Below are positions 27,174-36,303 of a DNA stretch of 64,000 nucleotides, piece after piece. Position numbers and translations under genes: made by a program. The notes below the pieces were generated by a model. It saw nothing but the letters and a program-made list of their open reading frames with translations. It had not been told where the DNA came from and made no database searches. Numbering within the stretch: position 1 is the first letter of the stretch; the number at the start of each line of letters is the position of its first letter. The DNA lies in NCBI GenBank assembly GCA_026418455.1, contig JAOABH010000003.1:310001-374000 (forward strand), read 5' to 3'. Source of the stretch: Hydrogenothermaceae bacterium (GTDB taxonomy: Bacteria > Aquificota > Aquificia > Aquificales > Hydrogenothermaceae).

Positions 27174-27200
27174 TTTAAAAAATTTTTTAAGGAGTTGTAG

Positions 27201-28016
27201 ATGGATCAGTTAAAAGAGCTAATTTTACAAGCTTGGGAGAATAGAGATCTTCTTAAAGAGAAAGAGTATAAAGATGCCGTTAGGGAAGTTATTGAGTTAC
27301 TTGATAATGGAAAGTTGAGAGTTGCGGAAAAAGTAAATGGAGAGTGGATAGTTAATGAATGGGTAAAACAGGCTATACTTCTTTACTTTCCTATTCAGGA
27401 TATGCAAGTTATGGAAGTTGGACCTTTTGAGTACTATGACAAGATTCCTTTAAAGAAAAATTGGAAAGAAAGGGGTGTTAGGGTAGTTCCACCGGCAACT
27501 GCAAGATATGGAAGTTATATTGAGCCAGGAGCAATACTTATGCCTTCCTATGTCAATATTGGAGCTTACGTTGGAAGTGGGACAATGGTGGATACCTGGG
27601 CTACAGTTGGATCATGTGCTCAGGTAGGTAAAAATGTCCATCTTTCAGGAGGTGTAGGACTTGGTGGAGTATTAGAGCCCCCTTCAGCAAGACCTGTAAT
27701 TATAGAGGATAACTGTTTTATAGGTTCAAGATGTATTATAGTTGAAGGTGTTATTGTTGAAGAGGAAGCTGTCTTAGGAGCTAATGTTGTTATAACTGCT
27801 TCTACAAGGATTATAGATGTTTCTGGAGATGAGCCAGTTGAGTATAGAGGAAGAATTCCAGCAAGAAGTGTTGTTGTACCAGGAACTATAACCAAGAAAT
27901 TTCCTGCCGGAGAATATGGAGTCCAGTGTGCCTTAATTATAGGTAAGAGAAAGGAATCAACCGACAAAAAAACTTCTCTAAACGATGCTCTAAGAGAGTT
28001 TAACGTTTCTGTTTAA
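27201..28016 (+). CDS. dapD: Tetrahydrodipicolinate N-succinyltransferase
   Basis: 271 residues with an N-terminal helical domain and a left-handed beta-helix of hexapeptide repeats in the second half. The motifs VRVVPPATARYGSYI, GTMVDTWATVGSCAQ and GVGLGGVLEPP are typical of DapD. It succinylates tetrahydrodipicolinate in the lysine and diaminopimelate pathway, which also feeds peptidoglycan. It is a single-gene unit that overlaps the converging flhB-tail gene by 17 bases at its 3' end. Confidence 0.95.
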   Translation: MDQLKELILQAWENRDLLKEKEYKDAVREVIELLDNGKLRVAEKVNGEWIVNEWVKQAILLYFPIQDMQVMEVGPFEYYDKIPLKKNWKERGVRVVPPATARYGSYIEPGAILMPSYVNIGAYVGSGTMVDTWATVGSCAQVGKNVHLSGGVGLGGVLEPPSARPVIIEDNCFIGSRCIIVEGVIVEEEAVLGANVVITASTRIIDVSGDEPVEYRGRIPARSVVVPGTITKKFPAGEYGVQCALIIGKRKESTDKKTSLNDALREFNVSV

Positions 28017-28257
28017 TTTTATACAGGAAAACAAGGATTTCTGCCACGGCTTTGTATAGCTGTGGTGGTATTTCTTCATCTATTTCTATGGTAGATAAAA
28101 CTTCTACAAGGTCTGGGTCTTCTTTTATATAAACTCCGTTTTTCTTAGCTACCTCTATTATCTTTTCAGCAATTTTTCCTTTTCCTTTTGCTACCACCTT
28201 TGGGGCTGAATCTTTAAATCTCTCATACTTTAAAGCAACAGCTTTCTTGCTCTCCAT
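28000..28257 (-). CDS. Stand-alone FlhB C-terminal domain protein
   Basis: 85 residues matching the cytoplasmic tail of FlhB/YscU: KKAVALKYERFKDSAPKVVAKGKGKIAEKIIEVAKK, with no membrane part. In full FlhB an NPTH autocleavage site precedes this alignment; here the corresponding start is lost. Such short homologues (YlqH in Bacillus) accompany FliK-like proteins (YlqG), and the next gene upstream encodes one. No flagellar gene is near. The stop of the FliK-like gene touches this start, so they form one unit. Confidence 0.8.
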   Translation of the reverse strand: MESKKAVALKYERFKDSAPKVVAKGKGKIAEKIIEVAKKNGVYIKEDPDLVEVLSTIEIDEEIPPQLYKAVAEILVFLYKIKQKR

Positions 28258-29490
28258 TTAAACAACCTTTTCAATACTTTCTGGAGCATAGTTTATAACT
28301 TCTATATATCCTATATTTAATCCTTCTTCTTTCAATTTTTGGTACAGATTTATCTTCTCATTTGCTATTATATTACGTAAATTTTGATTTTCAACTGCTA
28401 AGGTTATATCTATCTTTTCTTTCCGGTAAGATGTAATTATTGAAACTTTACCATCTTCAAAATCAAGGTTAACTATAAAGTGGTAGCTTTTTCCATTATC
28501 TTTAACTGTTTTTTTATACTTAAAAGTTGAGTTTTTTAATCCTTCCCAGTTTATAGGTAAAAATCCATAAAAACTTTCTGTTACTATGCTAAGCTCCTGT
28601 GTTGTTTTTATCTGTTGTTGTACTTCTTCTTTAAGTTTCATATCAGACGATAGTGATTGATAACTGTCTATAACGGCTTTTATCTTTTCTTTAAGCTGGT
28701 TATCTTCGGTTAATTTTAACAATGTTTGATAGTCTTGAGATTTGATGTTTTCAAAAAATTTAGATATATCTTTGTTAATACTCTCTGGTAATATTTCTTT
28801 TGTTTGGGGTTGTGTTATATTTGAGTTTAAGATGTTTGTTATCCTTTCTAACTTTTTGTAGTTATTTATATTTGTTGTCTGTAATATCTCTAATAAACTA
28901 TCTTTTATTTCGGCAGAGATAGGTAAATTTTCTATGTATGTTTTTAAACTCTCTATATTTTTATACAGATTTAAAAGTTTGTTTTCAAAGAATATTCCAG
29001 AATTTTCAACAGCTTTTTTTAATGTTTTAACTGTTAAATTTTGAGGATTTATAGCTGTTTCTAATTTTGGAAAGTTTTCCAAAATGCTGTTTTTAAGCTG
29101 ATTTTGAAGGAAGTTTATAACTTCTTTTTGGGTTTGAGGTGGAAGTTTATCAAAGCTTAAAACCAAAAGTTCAGGATCTGTTTGTAAAATCTGGTTTACA
29201 TTTTCAGAAATCTGGCTCTGCTTTGGTTTTATATCAATAATCTGTAATCTAACAAAATCATTTTTTAATTCTAAAACTTTTAAAAGTAATTGATTTTCTT
29301 TTGTAAGAGGAACCTCAGTTTTTACAGTTACATAACTATCTTTTATTCTTAAAACAACCCCTCCGGAAGGAAGAATATCAACTACATCAGCTTTAACAGT
29401 TTCTCCTGTAGACAAAGGAATAGAAGCCCCTAAGGGCTTCACAATATTAAAAAACTCTATATTCTGCCAAACCGGTTTAAAGTTAATCAT
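28258..29490 (-). CDS. FliK-like hook-length-control domain protein
   Basis: 410 residues, hydrophilic and rich in Gln, Asn and Lys, with a long helical middle. The C-terminal part (FIVNLDFEDGKVSIITSY, ending in GYIEVINYAP) resembles the C-terminal domain of FliK (Flg_hook), which contacts FlhB. Its partner here is the FlhB-tail protein translated directly after it. The N-terminal segment has the ..VKADVVDILPSGGVVLRIKDSYVTV beta pattern seen in YlqG-type proteins. Role outside flagella is unknown. Confidence 0.65.
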   Translation of the reverse strand: MINFKPVWQNIEFFNIVKPLGASIPLSTGETVKADVVDILPSGGVVLRIKDSYVTVKTEVPLTKENQLLLKVLELKNDFVRLQIIDIKPKQSQISENVNQILQTDPELLVLSFDKLPPQTQKEVINFLQNQLKNSILENFPKLETAINPQNLTVKTLKKAVENSGIFFENKLLNLYKNIESLKTYIENLPISAEIKDSLLEILQTTNINNYKKLERITNILNSNITQPQTKEILPESINKDISKFFENIKSQDYQTLLKLTEDNQLKEKIKAVIDSYQSLSSDMKLKEEVQQQIKTTQELSIVTESFYGFLPINWEGLKNSTFKYKKTVKDNGKSYHFIVNLDFEDGKVSIITSYRKEKIDITLAVENQNLRNIIANEKINLYQKLKEEGLNIGYIEVINYAPESIEKVV

Positions 29491-29492
29491 GG

Positions 29493-30575
29493 CTATTTTT
29501 CTGTAGCACGGGGATAAGAGCCGAGGATTTTGAAGAAAGGGACAGATTTTTGGAGTTCTTGGAGTGTTTTTCCGATTTTTTCATCTTCTATATGTCCCTC
29601 TATATCTGTAAAAAATATATAGTCCCATGCTTCTTTCTTTGAAGGTCGTGACTCTATTTTTGTCATATTTATTCCATTTTTGTAAAATGGCTCTAAAGCT
29701 TTATATAATGCTCCGGATTCATTTCTAACAGAAAATATAAATGACGTTTTATCATTTCCTGTAGGTTTTGGAATCTCATCACCTATAACCAAAAATCTTG
29801 TGTAGTTAAATAGATGCTTATCTATCTTTCTTTCTAAAATATGTAATCCATAAACTGTTGCAGCAGATTCACTTGCTATTGCTGCTGCTTCGTAATCATC
29901 TTTTGCTATTTCTGCAGCTTTTGCTGTGCTTTCTACTTCTATAAGCTGTGCATGGGGCATGTTTTTAAGTATCCAATCTCTACATTCTGCTATACCAAAT
30001 TTATGGCTGTATATTCTCTGTATCTGGCTTCTGTCTGGGTTTATACTCATAAGATGTAGAGATATCTCAAGTATTATCTCTCCTATTATTTTCAGGTCGT
30101 AATCTAAAAACATATCAAGGGTGTAATTCACAACTCCCTCTATTGTATTTTCTACTGGAACAACACCAAAATGGGCTTTTTTCTTTACGATTTCTTCGAA
30201 AACATCCTTTATGGTTGATACAGGAATATGTTCAACAGAACTTCCGAAGTACTTTAAACTTGCCTGATGAGTAAATGTGGCTTTTGGTCCCAAATATGCA
30301 ACTTTTATATTCTCTTCTATGCTTCTACAGGCTGATATTATCTCCCTAAATATATGCTTTATTACATCGTTAGATAATGGACCTGTGTTTAACTTCTCTA
30401 ATCTATCAAAAATCTCTTTCTCTCTACTTGGAACAAATATAGGTAAATTATGTTTCTTCTTTACCTCTCCTACTTGTTTTGCTAACTCTGCTCTTTTGTT
30501 TATAAGCTCAACCAACCTTTTATCTATTTTATCAATCTCTTCTCTTAATTTCTTTAAAGTTTCTTGATATTCCAT
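29493..30575 (-). CDS. pheA: Bifunctional chorismate mutase/prephenate dehydratase
   Basis: 360 residues in three parts: an N-terminal AroQ chorismate mutase helix bundle (LREEIDKIDKRLVELINKRAELAKQVGEVKK), a prephenate dehydratase domain (VAYLGPKATFTHQA, VPVENTIEGVV, NYTRFLVIG), and a C-terminal ACT domain with the ESRPSKKEAWDYIFF phenylalanine-binding motif. It makes phenylpyruvate and is expected to be feedback-regulated. Two bases separate it from the FliK-like gene downstream. Confidence 0.95.
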   Translation of the reverse strand: MEYQETLKKLREEIDKIDKRLVELINKRAELAKQVGEVKKKHNLPIFVPSREKEIFDRLEKLNTGPLSNDVIKHIFREIISACRSIEENIKVAYLGPKATFTHQASLKYFGSSVEHIPVSTIKDVFEEIVKKKAHFGVVPVENTIEGVVNYTLDMFLDYDLKIIGEIILEISLHLMSINPDRSQIQRIYSHKFGIAECRDWILKNMPHAQLIEVESTAKAAEIAKDDYEAAAIASESAATVYGLHILERKIDKHLFNYTRFLVIGDEIPKPTGNDKTSFIFSVRNESGALYKALEPFYKNGINMTKIESRPSKKEAWDYIFFTDIEGHIEDEKIGKTLQELQKSVPFFKILGSYPRATEK

Positions 30576-30605
30576 TTTCCTACTCTCTTTAGTTTTTAAA
30601 TTTAT

Positions 30606-30630
30606 ATTATAACAACTGATATGTTATAAT
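30606..30630. promoter_or_regulatory. Symmetric divergent extended -10 promoters (pheA / coiled-coil gene)
   Basis: ATTATAACA (30606-30614) and TGTTATAAT (30622-30630) are perfect inverted copies separated by seven bases. Each arm is a full extended -10 element, the left reading toward pheA and the right toward the gene at 30663. One palindromic site thus seems to carry both promoters, so the two polymerases cannot bind at once. Confidence 0.55.
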
Positions 30631-30662
30631 AGCAGATAAAATTATCAGCCGGAGGATCTTCT

Positions 30663-31271
30663 ATGAAAAAACAACTATCAATTCTCTATATAATCACTTT
30701 ATTTTATAGTTATGGATTTGCAGAAAATTTGTCTGTAGATGAAAAGATTTTACAACTTGAAACAAAAATAAGAGAGTTAGAAAAGAGAGTAGAGAAACTT
30801 GAAAGTGGCTATACATCTCAAAGTAATACACAGGTAGTAAAACCACCAGTAGCTAAAAAAACTCCAGTTATTAAAGAAGGAGTGGCTCCTATAGAGTATA
30901 AGCTCTTAGAGAAAAAGTTTCATAGAACGGAAAATAAACTCGTAGAGAGAGATGATAAAATACAGCTTATTTTTAACTTTACAAATAACTTTTCAAAACA
31001 GATAGATGTTGCTTATGGAGAGATTACTATCTATGATAAAAATGGTAATCAACTTTTAAGTAAACCGATAAAGTTGTATAAACCCCTTGATTTCTTTAGC
31101 TCCGGAAAGATAAAACCAGGAGAAACTTTTAGAAGAACAATTGAGATTATCTATGATCCAGATATTCCATCTTTAAGATATATAAAAGATGCTCCGTTGT
31201 CAGATTTAAGAGTGGAACTTAGGTTTAATAAAGTAGAGTTTAGTGACGGATCAGTTGAATTTTTAGATTGA
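30663..31271 (+). CDS. Secreted coiled-coil protein of unknown function
   Basis: 202 residues. A signal peptide of about 20 residues ends near YGFAE. A coiled coil of about 30 residues follows (QLETKIRELEKRVEKLES), then a short Pro/Lys linker, then a C-terminal domain of beta strands with a pattern of an immunoglobulin-like fold (IQLIFNFTNNF, GEITIYDKNGN, KPGETFRRTIEI). I do not recognise the family; the last domain resembles those that measure or bind extracellular ligands, but this is weak. It precedes the sigma factor gene by 70 bases and may be co-transcribed. Confidence 0.75.
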   Translation: MKKQLSILYIITLFYSYGFAENLSVDEKILQLETKIRELEKRVEKLESGYTSQSNTQVVKPPVAKKTPVIKEGVAPIEYKLLEKKFHRTENKLVERDDKIQLIFNFTNNFSKQIDVAYGEITIYDKNGNQLLSKPIKLYKPLDFFSSGKIKPGETFRRTIEIIYDPDIPSLRYIKDAPLSDLRVELRFNKVEFSDGSVEFLD

Positions 31272-31340
31272 GTTTTATCATGGATTTATTAAGAATTATT
31301 ACTGATAATAACTTTACGATGAATTGACGAGGTATCGACT

Positions 31341-32189
31341 ATGGCAGACCAAGAGAAAGAGCAAACTACACTAAATTTATATATACAGCAGATGGCAAAA
31401 CATCCTATGCTAACTCCAGAGGAAGAAAAAGAGTTAGCTATTAGAGCAAAACAGGGAGATAAAGAGGCTTTAAAAAAGCTTGTGGAAGGTAATTTAAGGT
31501 TTGTTATAGCTGTTGCCAAAAACTTTATGGGATGGGGAGTACCTCTTACTGATCTAATTGCAGCTGGAAATCTTGGACTTTTAGAGGCAGCAAAGAGATT
31601 TGATCCAGATAGAGATGTTAAATTTATATCTTATGCTGTTTGGTGGATAAGACAGGCTATAATGCAAACTATATTCCAGCAAACAGGAGCTGTAAGAATA
31701 CCGATAAAGGAATCTATCTTTATAGCAAAAGTAAAAGATGCCTATGAAAAGTTAAAAGAGGAGCTTGGAAGAGAACCTACAGAGGAAGAGATAGCTCAGA
31801 GGTTAAAAACATCTGTTAAGAAAGTAAGAAATGCACTATCTATAGTTAGAATGCCTATCTCTCTTGATATGCCTCTTGGTGAAGGTGAAGAAGAGTTTAC
31901 TATGCTTGACATCCTTTCAAAGAGGGGAACAGAGGATATAGAAAGAGACCTTATTCAGGAAACTCTACATAAGGATATAGAGAATATGTTAGATGTCCTT
32001 GATGAGAGAGAAAGAGAGATTATAAAAATGAGATTTGGACTTGGTGAAGATGGAGAAGTAAAAACATTAGAAGAAGTGGGTGAAAAACTTGGAATATCCA
32101 GAGAGAGAGTGAGACAGCTTGAACAGAGAGCTTTAAAGAAACTTAAAAGTATAGCGATGAAAAAACATCTTAAAGATTTCTTATCATAA
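31341..32189 (+). CDS. RNA polymerase sigma factor, sigma-70 group 2 (RpoS/RpoD-like)
   Basis: 282 residues. Region 1.2 (LNLYIQQMAKHPMLTPEEEKELA), region 2 with the core-binding LIAAGNLGLLEAAKRFDP and -10-reading FISYAVWWIRQAI, region 3 (GREPTEEEIAQRL), and region 4 with the -35-reading helix-turn-helix (TLEEVGEKLGISRERVRQLEQRALKKL). The long N-terminal region 1.1 of a primary sigma is missing, so it is probably an alternative, stress or stationary factor like the one called RpoS in Aquifex. Its target promoters cannot be read here. Confidence 0.9.
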   Translation: MADQEKEQTTLNLYIQQMAKHPMLTPEEEKELAIRAKQGDKEALKKLVEGNLRFVIAVAKNFMGWGVPLTDLIAAGNLGLLEAAKRFDPDRDVKFISYAVWWIRQAIMQTIFQQTGAVRIPIKESIFIAKVKDAYEKLKEELGREPTEEEIAQRLKTSVKKVRNALSIVRMPISLDMPLGEGEEEFTMLDILSKRGTEDIERDLIQETLHKDIENMLDVLDEREREIIKMRFGLGEDGEVKTLEEVGEKLGISRERVRQLEQRALKKLKSIAMKKHLKDFLS

Positions 32190-32226
32190 AAGTGTTAAAC
32201 GACAGAGTATTTAAACCTTAATATAT

Positions 32227-33567
32227 CTATTTGATGTATAGATAGAAGTTATCTTTTCCTATTTTAAATGTTTGGACAGCTTTTAATTCTTCTTCTCTCT
32301 CACAGGAAACTTTAAAGTCAAAATCTTGCCTTACTTTTGAGCTGTAAACAGGTTTTCTATAAACCATATCTATGTAAGCACACACCTCATATTTTGAGTG
32401 GCAATCACAGACTAATCTTTTATTGTCAACTACTTTTACGATACTGTTTGCATACGATTTTAAATTTCCCTTCCTCTCAATATAGATATCAGGAAGTATT
32501 AATCCTGCAACAATCCTTATAAAAGCGATTAGTAAAACTAAATAGATAATCTTGTTTAACCAGTCAGATCTATTTTTTATCAAAATTACAGATACTATTA
32601 TAGAGATGGCTGGATATAAAGGTAAAATATACCTACCAGCCGAGTCTGTTAATAGCAAAAATATGGCATAGCTTAAACCTACCCAGATATACAGAAATTT
32701 TAAACTTTGAAAGCTAAAGTCTGTATTGAGTTTTGACCTAAAAAGTAGTAATACTAAAACTAAACTCCAAGGAAAAAACTGCTTTAGAGTTGTTAATACA
32801 AATTTAAAATCGTCAAGTATGTCAAGCAAGAAACTTTTAGGGTTTTCTACCCTTGAGAAACTTTCATCAAAAAGTCTCTGGATGTATAAATCCGGATGTT
32901 TTAAATTTAAAAACCATATTAAACAGACAATAGAGAAAGAAAAAACAGCTAAGAATGTGTGTATAAATATTGGCTTTATCTTATCTCTGTGTGTAAAAAG
33001 TAGGGAGATTACAAATGTACCAGCGAATAAAAATATAGGAAAGCCTTTTGATAGAAAACCTAATCCTGCAAATATACCAGATCCTATAGAAAGTAAAAGG
33101 TTGTTGCTTTTTACAGAGTATAAAAAGGTAAATATAGAGATGTTAACCAAAAGTGTAAAAAACATATCTATCTCTGCTAAGAAGCCATACCAAAACAGTA
33201 TATCTATAGCCGAAAGAAATATTACGGCAGTTAGAATAGATGCAGTTTTATCTCTTGTGATTAGAAAAGATACATACCCAGCAAAAACTGATGAAAGGAT
33301 AGATGAAATCAATGATATCACTCTTAGAGCAAACTCACTGAATCCTAAAACATGAAATATCTGAGCTATAACGATACCAAATAGTGGAGGTTTGTTGAAA
33401 TAGTCTTCTCCTAACACAGTAGGATTAAAGTAATCTTTTGAGAAAAACATCTCAAAAGCCATCAAAAATCTTCTGGACTCCTCTCCCCTAAATTGTAAAG
33501 TATCTACACCTATAAAAAGTGAGATGACAAGTAATATATAGGCTATATACAGTTTATTTTTCATCAA
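32227..33567 (-). CDS. ArnT-like lipid-linked sugar transferase (GT-C membrane glycosyltransferase)
   Basis: 446 residues with about ten or more membrane segments. The N-terminal loop has DTLQFRGEESRRF and the NKPPLFG motif typical of the ArnT/PMT family, where acidic residues of the first loop are catalytic. A soluble C-terminal part has three cysteines (CDCHSKYEVC). It probably adds a sugar to lipid A or another envelope polymer. It is the last gene of a four-gene minus-strand envelope operon and overlaps the ABC exporter gene by 14 bases. A second ArnT-like gene is at 55566. Confidence 0.85.
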   Translation of the reverse strand: MMKNKLYIAYILLVISLFIGVDTLQFRGEESRRFLMAFEMFFSKDYFNPTVLGEDYFNKPPLFGIVIAQIFHVLGFSEFALRVISLISSILSSVFAGYVSFLITRDKTASILTAVIFLSAIDILFWYGFLAEIDMFFTLLVNISIFTFLYSVKSNNLLLSIGSGIFAGLGFLSKGFPIFLFAGTFVISLLFTHRDKIKPIFIHTFLAVFSFSIVCLIWFLNLKHPDLYIQRLFDESFSRVENPKSFLLDILDDFKFVLTTLKQFFPWSLVLVLLLFRSKLNTDFSFQSLKFLYIWVGLSYAIFLLLTDSAGRYILPLYPAISIIVSVILIKNRSDWLNKIIYLVLLIAFIRIVAGLILPDIYIERKGNLKSYANSIVKVVDNKRLVCDCHSKYEVCAYIDMVYRKPVYSSKVRQDFDFKVSCEREEELKAVQTFKIGKDNFYLYIK

Positions 33568-35218
33568 AAAACTCTCTCGATGTTTGGTCTTTTATAATTT
33601 TTCCATTTTCAAAAATTAATATTCTATCACACATCTTCAATGTAGATATTCTATGGGCTACTATGATGAGAGTTCTGTCCTTAAAATGGTTGTAAAGTAG
33701 GTTTATAACTTCTTCTTCTGTTTTAGGATCTAAGGCTGAAGTTCCTTCATCAATGATTACTATCTGAGGGTCTTTTAGATATACTCTTGCAAGGGCTAAT
33801 CTTTGTCTTTCTCCTCCGGAGAGACTGCTTCCTCTTTCTCCTAATATGGTTTCTAAACCGTTTGGTAGTTTTAAAATAAATTCAGCTTTTGCTTTAATTA
33901 GAGCTTGATTTATCTCTTCATCTGTCGCATCTGGTTTTGCTATCAGTAGATTATTTCTTACAGTGTCGTTAAATATAAATACATCTTGGGATAAAACACC
34001 AATTTTTTCTCTTAATGTTCTTATGTTTATCTGTCTTAACTCTATATTATCAAAGTATATATAACCTTCATAGTTATCGTAAAGTCCATAGATAAGTTTT
34101 ATAAAGCTACTTTTTCCAGAGCCCGTATGCCCTACTACTCCTATTTTCTGACCTTTCTTGATAACTGTATTTATGTTATTAAGAATATTACTTTGACCTA
34201 TCTTTAGATATACCTTTTTGAACTCTATTTTTTCTCTAAACTCTTTAAATTCTATTCCTTTCTCTTGCTCTGTAGATATATTTAAAATCTCTTTTATCCT
34301 TAAAACTACCGGTGTGAGAACCTTAAACTGTATAGCTCCCCTTTGGAGAATCTGGAGAGAGTTTACCAGGATTAAAAGAGCTGATAAAAAGGAGAAAAGA
34401 TCTCCAGTAGTGATTCTACCGTTTATGATGCTTATGCCACCGTATAGAATTATTCCAGCTACACCTACGTAAGAAGCTATCTCTAAGGAAGAGAGATAAA
34501 GAACATCATAAAGGGCGTTTTTTCTTTGGTTTTTAAATAGGTTCTGATTTACTTTTTCGAATATGCTCTCTATCACCTTTTTACTGAATACCTTTATAGT
34601 TTCCAGTCCAGATAATGTTTGATTTACGGTTTGTGTGTACTCTGCAAAAGACTCTTGGACTTTTTGAGAGTATTTTTTTCTTTTATTTCCAAAGTAGTTA
34701 AAGGATAGGGCAAAGATTGGAGTTGCTATTAAAAATATCAAAAAGAGCTGATAATCTCTGTATATTAAGACTCCTATCATACCTACAACTGTAAAGAGCT
34801 GTGTTATAAAGTCAACTCCCACCAATATCATAGAGTTTCTAAAAGCTTCTAAATCATTTGTTGATCTGCTTAAAATATCTCCAAACTGTCTACTCTGGAT
34901 ATCTGAGTATCTTCCGTTTATCAATTTTAAAAATATCTCTTGTCTGAGTTGCTTTAAAACTTTGAAAAGAGCATAAGGATACACATACTCTTTAAGGATA
35001 AAACCTATCTGTTTAAATAAAGCCAATGATATTACTACTATAAGAACAAACTTTAACTTTTCTAAATCTTTCTCTATGAAAACTCTATCTATTATATCTT
35101 TAACAAGATAAGTTAAACCTGCTAAGGAACCGGCCTCTATTAAACTTCCAAGAAGAGCCAAAAATATGTGTAATCTGTATCCTCTAAACCTATCATAAAC
35201 AAACTTTAAAGCTTCTAT
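33554..35218 (-). CDS. MsbA-like lipid/polysaccharide ABC exporter with a possible ATA start codon
   Basis: About 554 residues: six membrane helices, then an ABC ATPase with VGHTGSGKSSFIKL, signature LSGGERQRLALARV, and VIIDEGTSALDP. It is a fused half-transporter of the MsbA class, likely flipping a glycolipid. The first canonical start is TTG 35161, but that removes the N-terminal amphipathic helix (ALKFVYDRFRGYRLHIF) found in the family. In frame upstream there is no ATG, GTG or TTG; the ATA at 35218-35216 lies six bases after a perfect GAGGT. I list that start with doubt. It overlaps the GT4 gene end. Confidence 0.85.
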   Translation of the reverse strand: MEALKFVYDRFRGYRLHIFLALLGSLIEAGSLAGLTYLVKDIIDRVFIEKDLEKLKFVLIVVISLALFKQIGFILKEYVYPYALFKVLKQLRQEIFLKLINGRYSDIQSRQFGDILSRSTNDLEAFRNSMILVGVDFITQLFTVVGMIGVLIYRDYQLFLIFLIATPIFALSFNYFGNKRKKYSQKVQESFAEYTQTVNQTLSGLETIKVFSKKVIESIFEKVNQNLFKNQRKNALYDVLYLSSLEIASYVGVAGIILYGGISIINGRITTGDLFSFLSALLILVNSLQILQRGAIQFKVLTPVVLRIKEILNISTEQEKGIEFKEFREKIEFKKVYLKIGQSNILNNINTVIKKGQKIGVVGHTGSGKSSFIKLIYGLYDNYEGYIYFDNIELRQINIRTLREKIGVLSQDVFIFNDTVRNNLLIAKPDATDEEINQALIKAKAEFILKLPNGLETILGERGSSLSGGERQRLALARVYLKDPQIVIIDEGTSALDPKTEEEVINLLYNHFKDRTLIIVAHRISTLKMCDRILIFENGKIIKDQTSREFFDEK

Positions 35219-36303
35219 TTCACTACCTCTGAGATGATTTTTAAAAATCTGTTTATCACTTTTTCTTCTGTGTAATTTTCTTTAAATTCGTTGTAAGCAT
35301 TTTCTTTTATAAATTCAAAAAGATTTCTGTCCTCAACAACTTTAATTATCTTAGATACAACACAATCTATATCACCGACGGGACATATAAATCCAGTTTC
35401 TCTATCTTTGACAAGATACTTTAAATTTTCAACATCATAAACTATCACTATATTTTTTACAGCAAAACCTTCTACAACAATTCTACCAAAACTTTCTTCA
35501 TTTTTTGATAAAGCAAGTAATATATCTGAGGCTTTTAAGAATATATGGGGAGTGTTTGTTTTGTCTGTAAAAGTAAATTTATCAGAGATTCTATCTTCTT
35601 GAGCCATTTTTTTTATTTTTTCAAGGTCTCTTCCGTAGCCTATAACTAAAAATCTAAACTTATCTGATTTTTCTGTCAATCTTTTTGCAACATAGTAGAA
35701 ATCAAATATACCTTTTCCTTCTGCCACCTTCCCTAAAAATGATATAACTACTTCATCATCTTTTATATTTAGTTTTTCTCTTACTTCTTTTTTCTCTTCT
35801 TGATTAAAATTAAATTTCTCTTCATCTATAAAGTTAGGTAAAACTTCTATCTTACTTTCTTGTACAGAATCTAAAAGTAATCTTCTTTTTGAGCTTTCGC
35901 TAACTGCTATAATCTTATCTACATTTGGAAATATAAATTTTTTAATAAAAAAAGGCTGTCTATTTAACATATGCCGGAATAACACCACTTTACTACCAGC
36001 TAACTTTCCGGCTAAAAATGTGTTTATATACTCATTACCGTTATTGCCGATTACTACCTCAGGTTTTATCTGTTTAGTTATATTGATAAGTTTTAATGTG
36101 TTCAAAGGAGAAAATTCTGATTTAAGTGTGATGTAGAACTTATTTTTGTTGGTTGTATGATTATCAATATAACCTCCCTTTGCTACTGCTTTATATAGTT
36201 TTATTTCAGGTATCTTTTCAAGGGAATTTATAAAGTCTATGGAATGAGCTTCTGTCCCACCGGGATTTGGATTAGGATTTCCGTTTATCCACAGAATTTT
36301 CAT
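35215..36303 (-). CDS. Glycosyltransferase family 4 protein
   Basis: 362 residues with the two Rossmann-like halves of GT-B enzymes. The N-terminal half has NGNPNPNPGGTEAH, a glycine-rich loop for the acceptor. The C-terminal half has ISFLGKVAEGKGIFDF, KFTFTDKT and a LALSKNEESFGRIVVEGFA motif with the donor-binding E-x7-E. It transfers a sugar from a nucleotide donor to a surface glycan or lipid. It overlaps the deacetylase gene by four bases and the ABC exporter gene at its 3' end, so the four genes form one envelope operon. Confidence 0.88.
   Translation of the reverse strand: MKILWINGNPNPNPGGTEAHSIDFINSLEKIPEIKLYKAVAKGGYIDNHTTNKNKFYITLKSEFSPLNTLKLINITKQIKPEVVIGNNGNEYINTFLAGKLAGSKVVLFRHMLNRQPFFIKKFIFPNVDKIIAVSESSKRRLLLDSVQESKIEVLPNFIDEEKFNFNQEEKKEVREKLNIKDDEVVISFLGKVAEGKGIFDFYYVAKRLTEKSDKFRFLVIGYGRDLEKIKKMAQEDRISDKFTFTDKTNTPHIFLKASDILLALSKNEESFGRIVVEGFAVKNIVIVYDVENLKYLVKDRETGFICPVGDIDCVVSKIIKVVEDRNLFEFIKENAYNEFKENYTEEKVINRFLKIISEVVK

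Noticed and set aside
28000-29490. Part of a flagellar gene cluster
   Set aside because: No other flagellar gene is in the window; the two proteins match stand-alone homologues.
32726-33355. 209-residue plus-strand ORF opposite the ArnT-like gene
   Set aside because: Antisense shadow of a clear membrane protein gene, with a serine/lysine-rich low-complexity product and no ribosome binding site.
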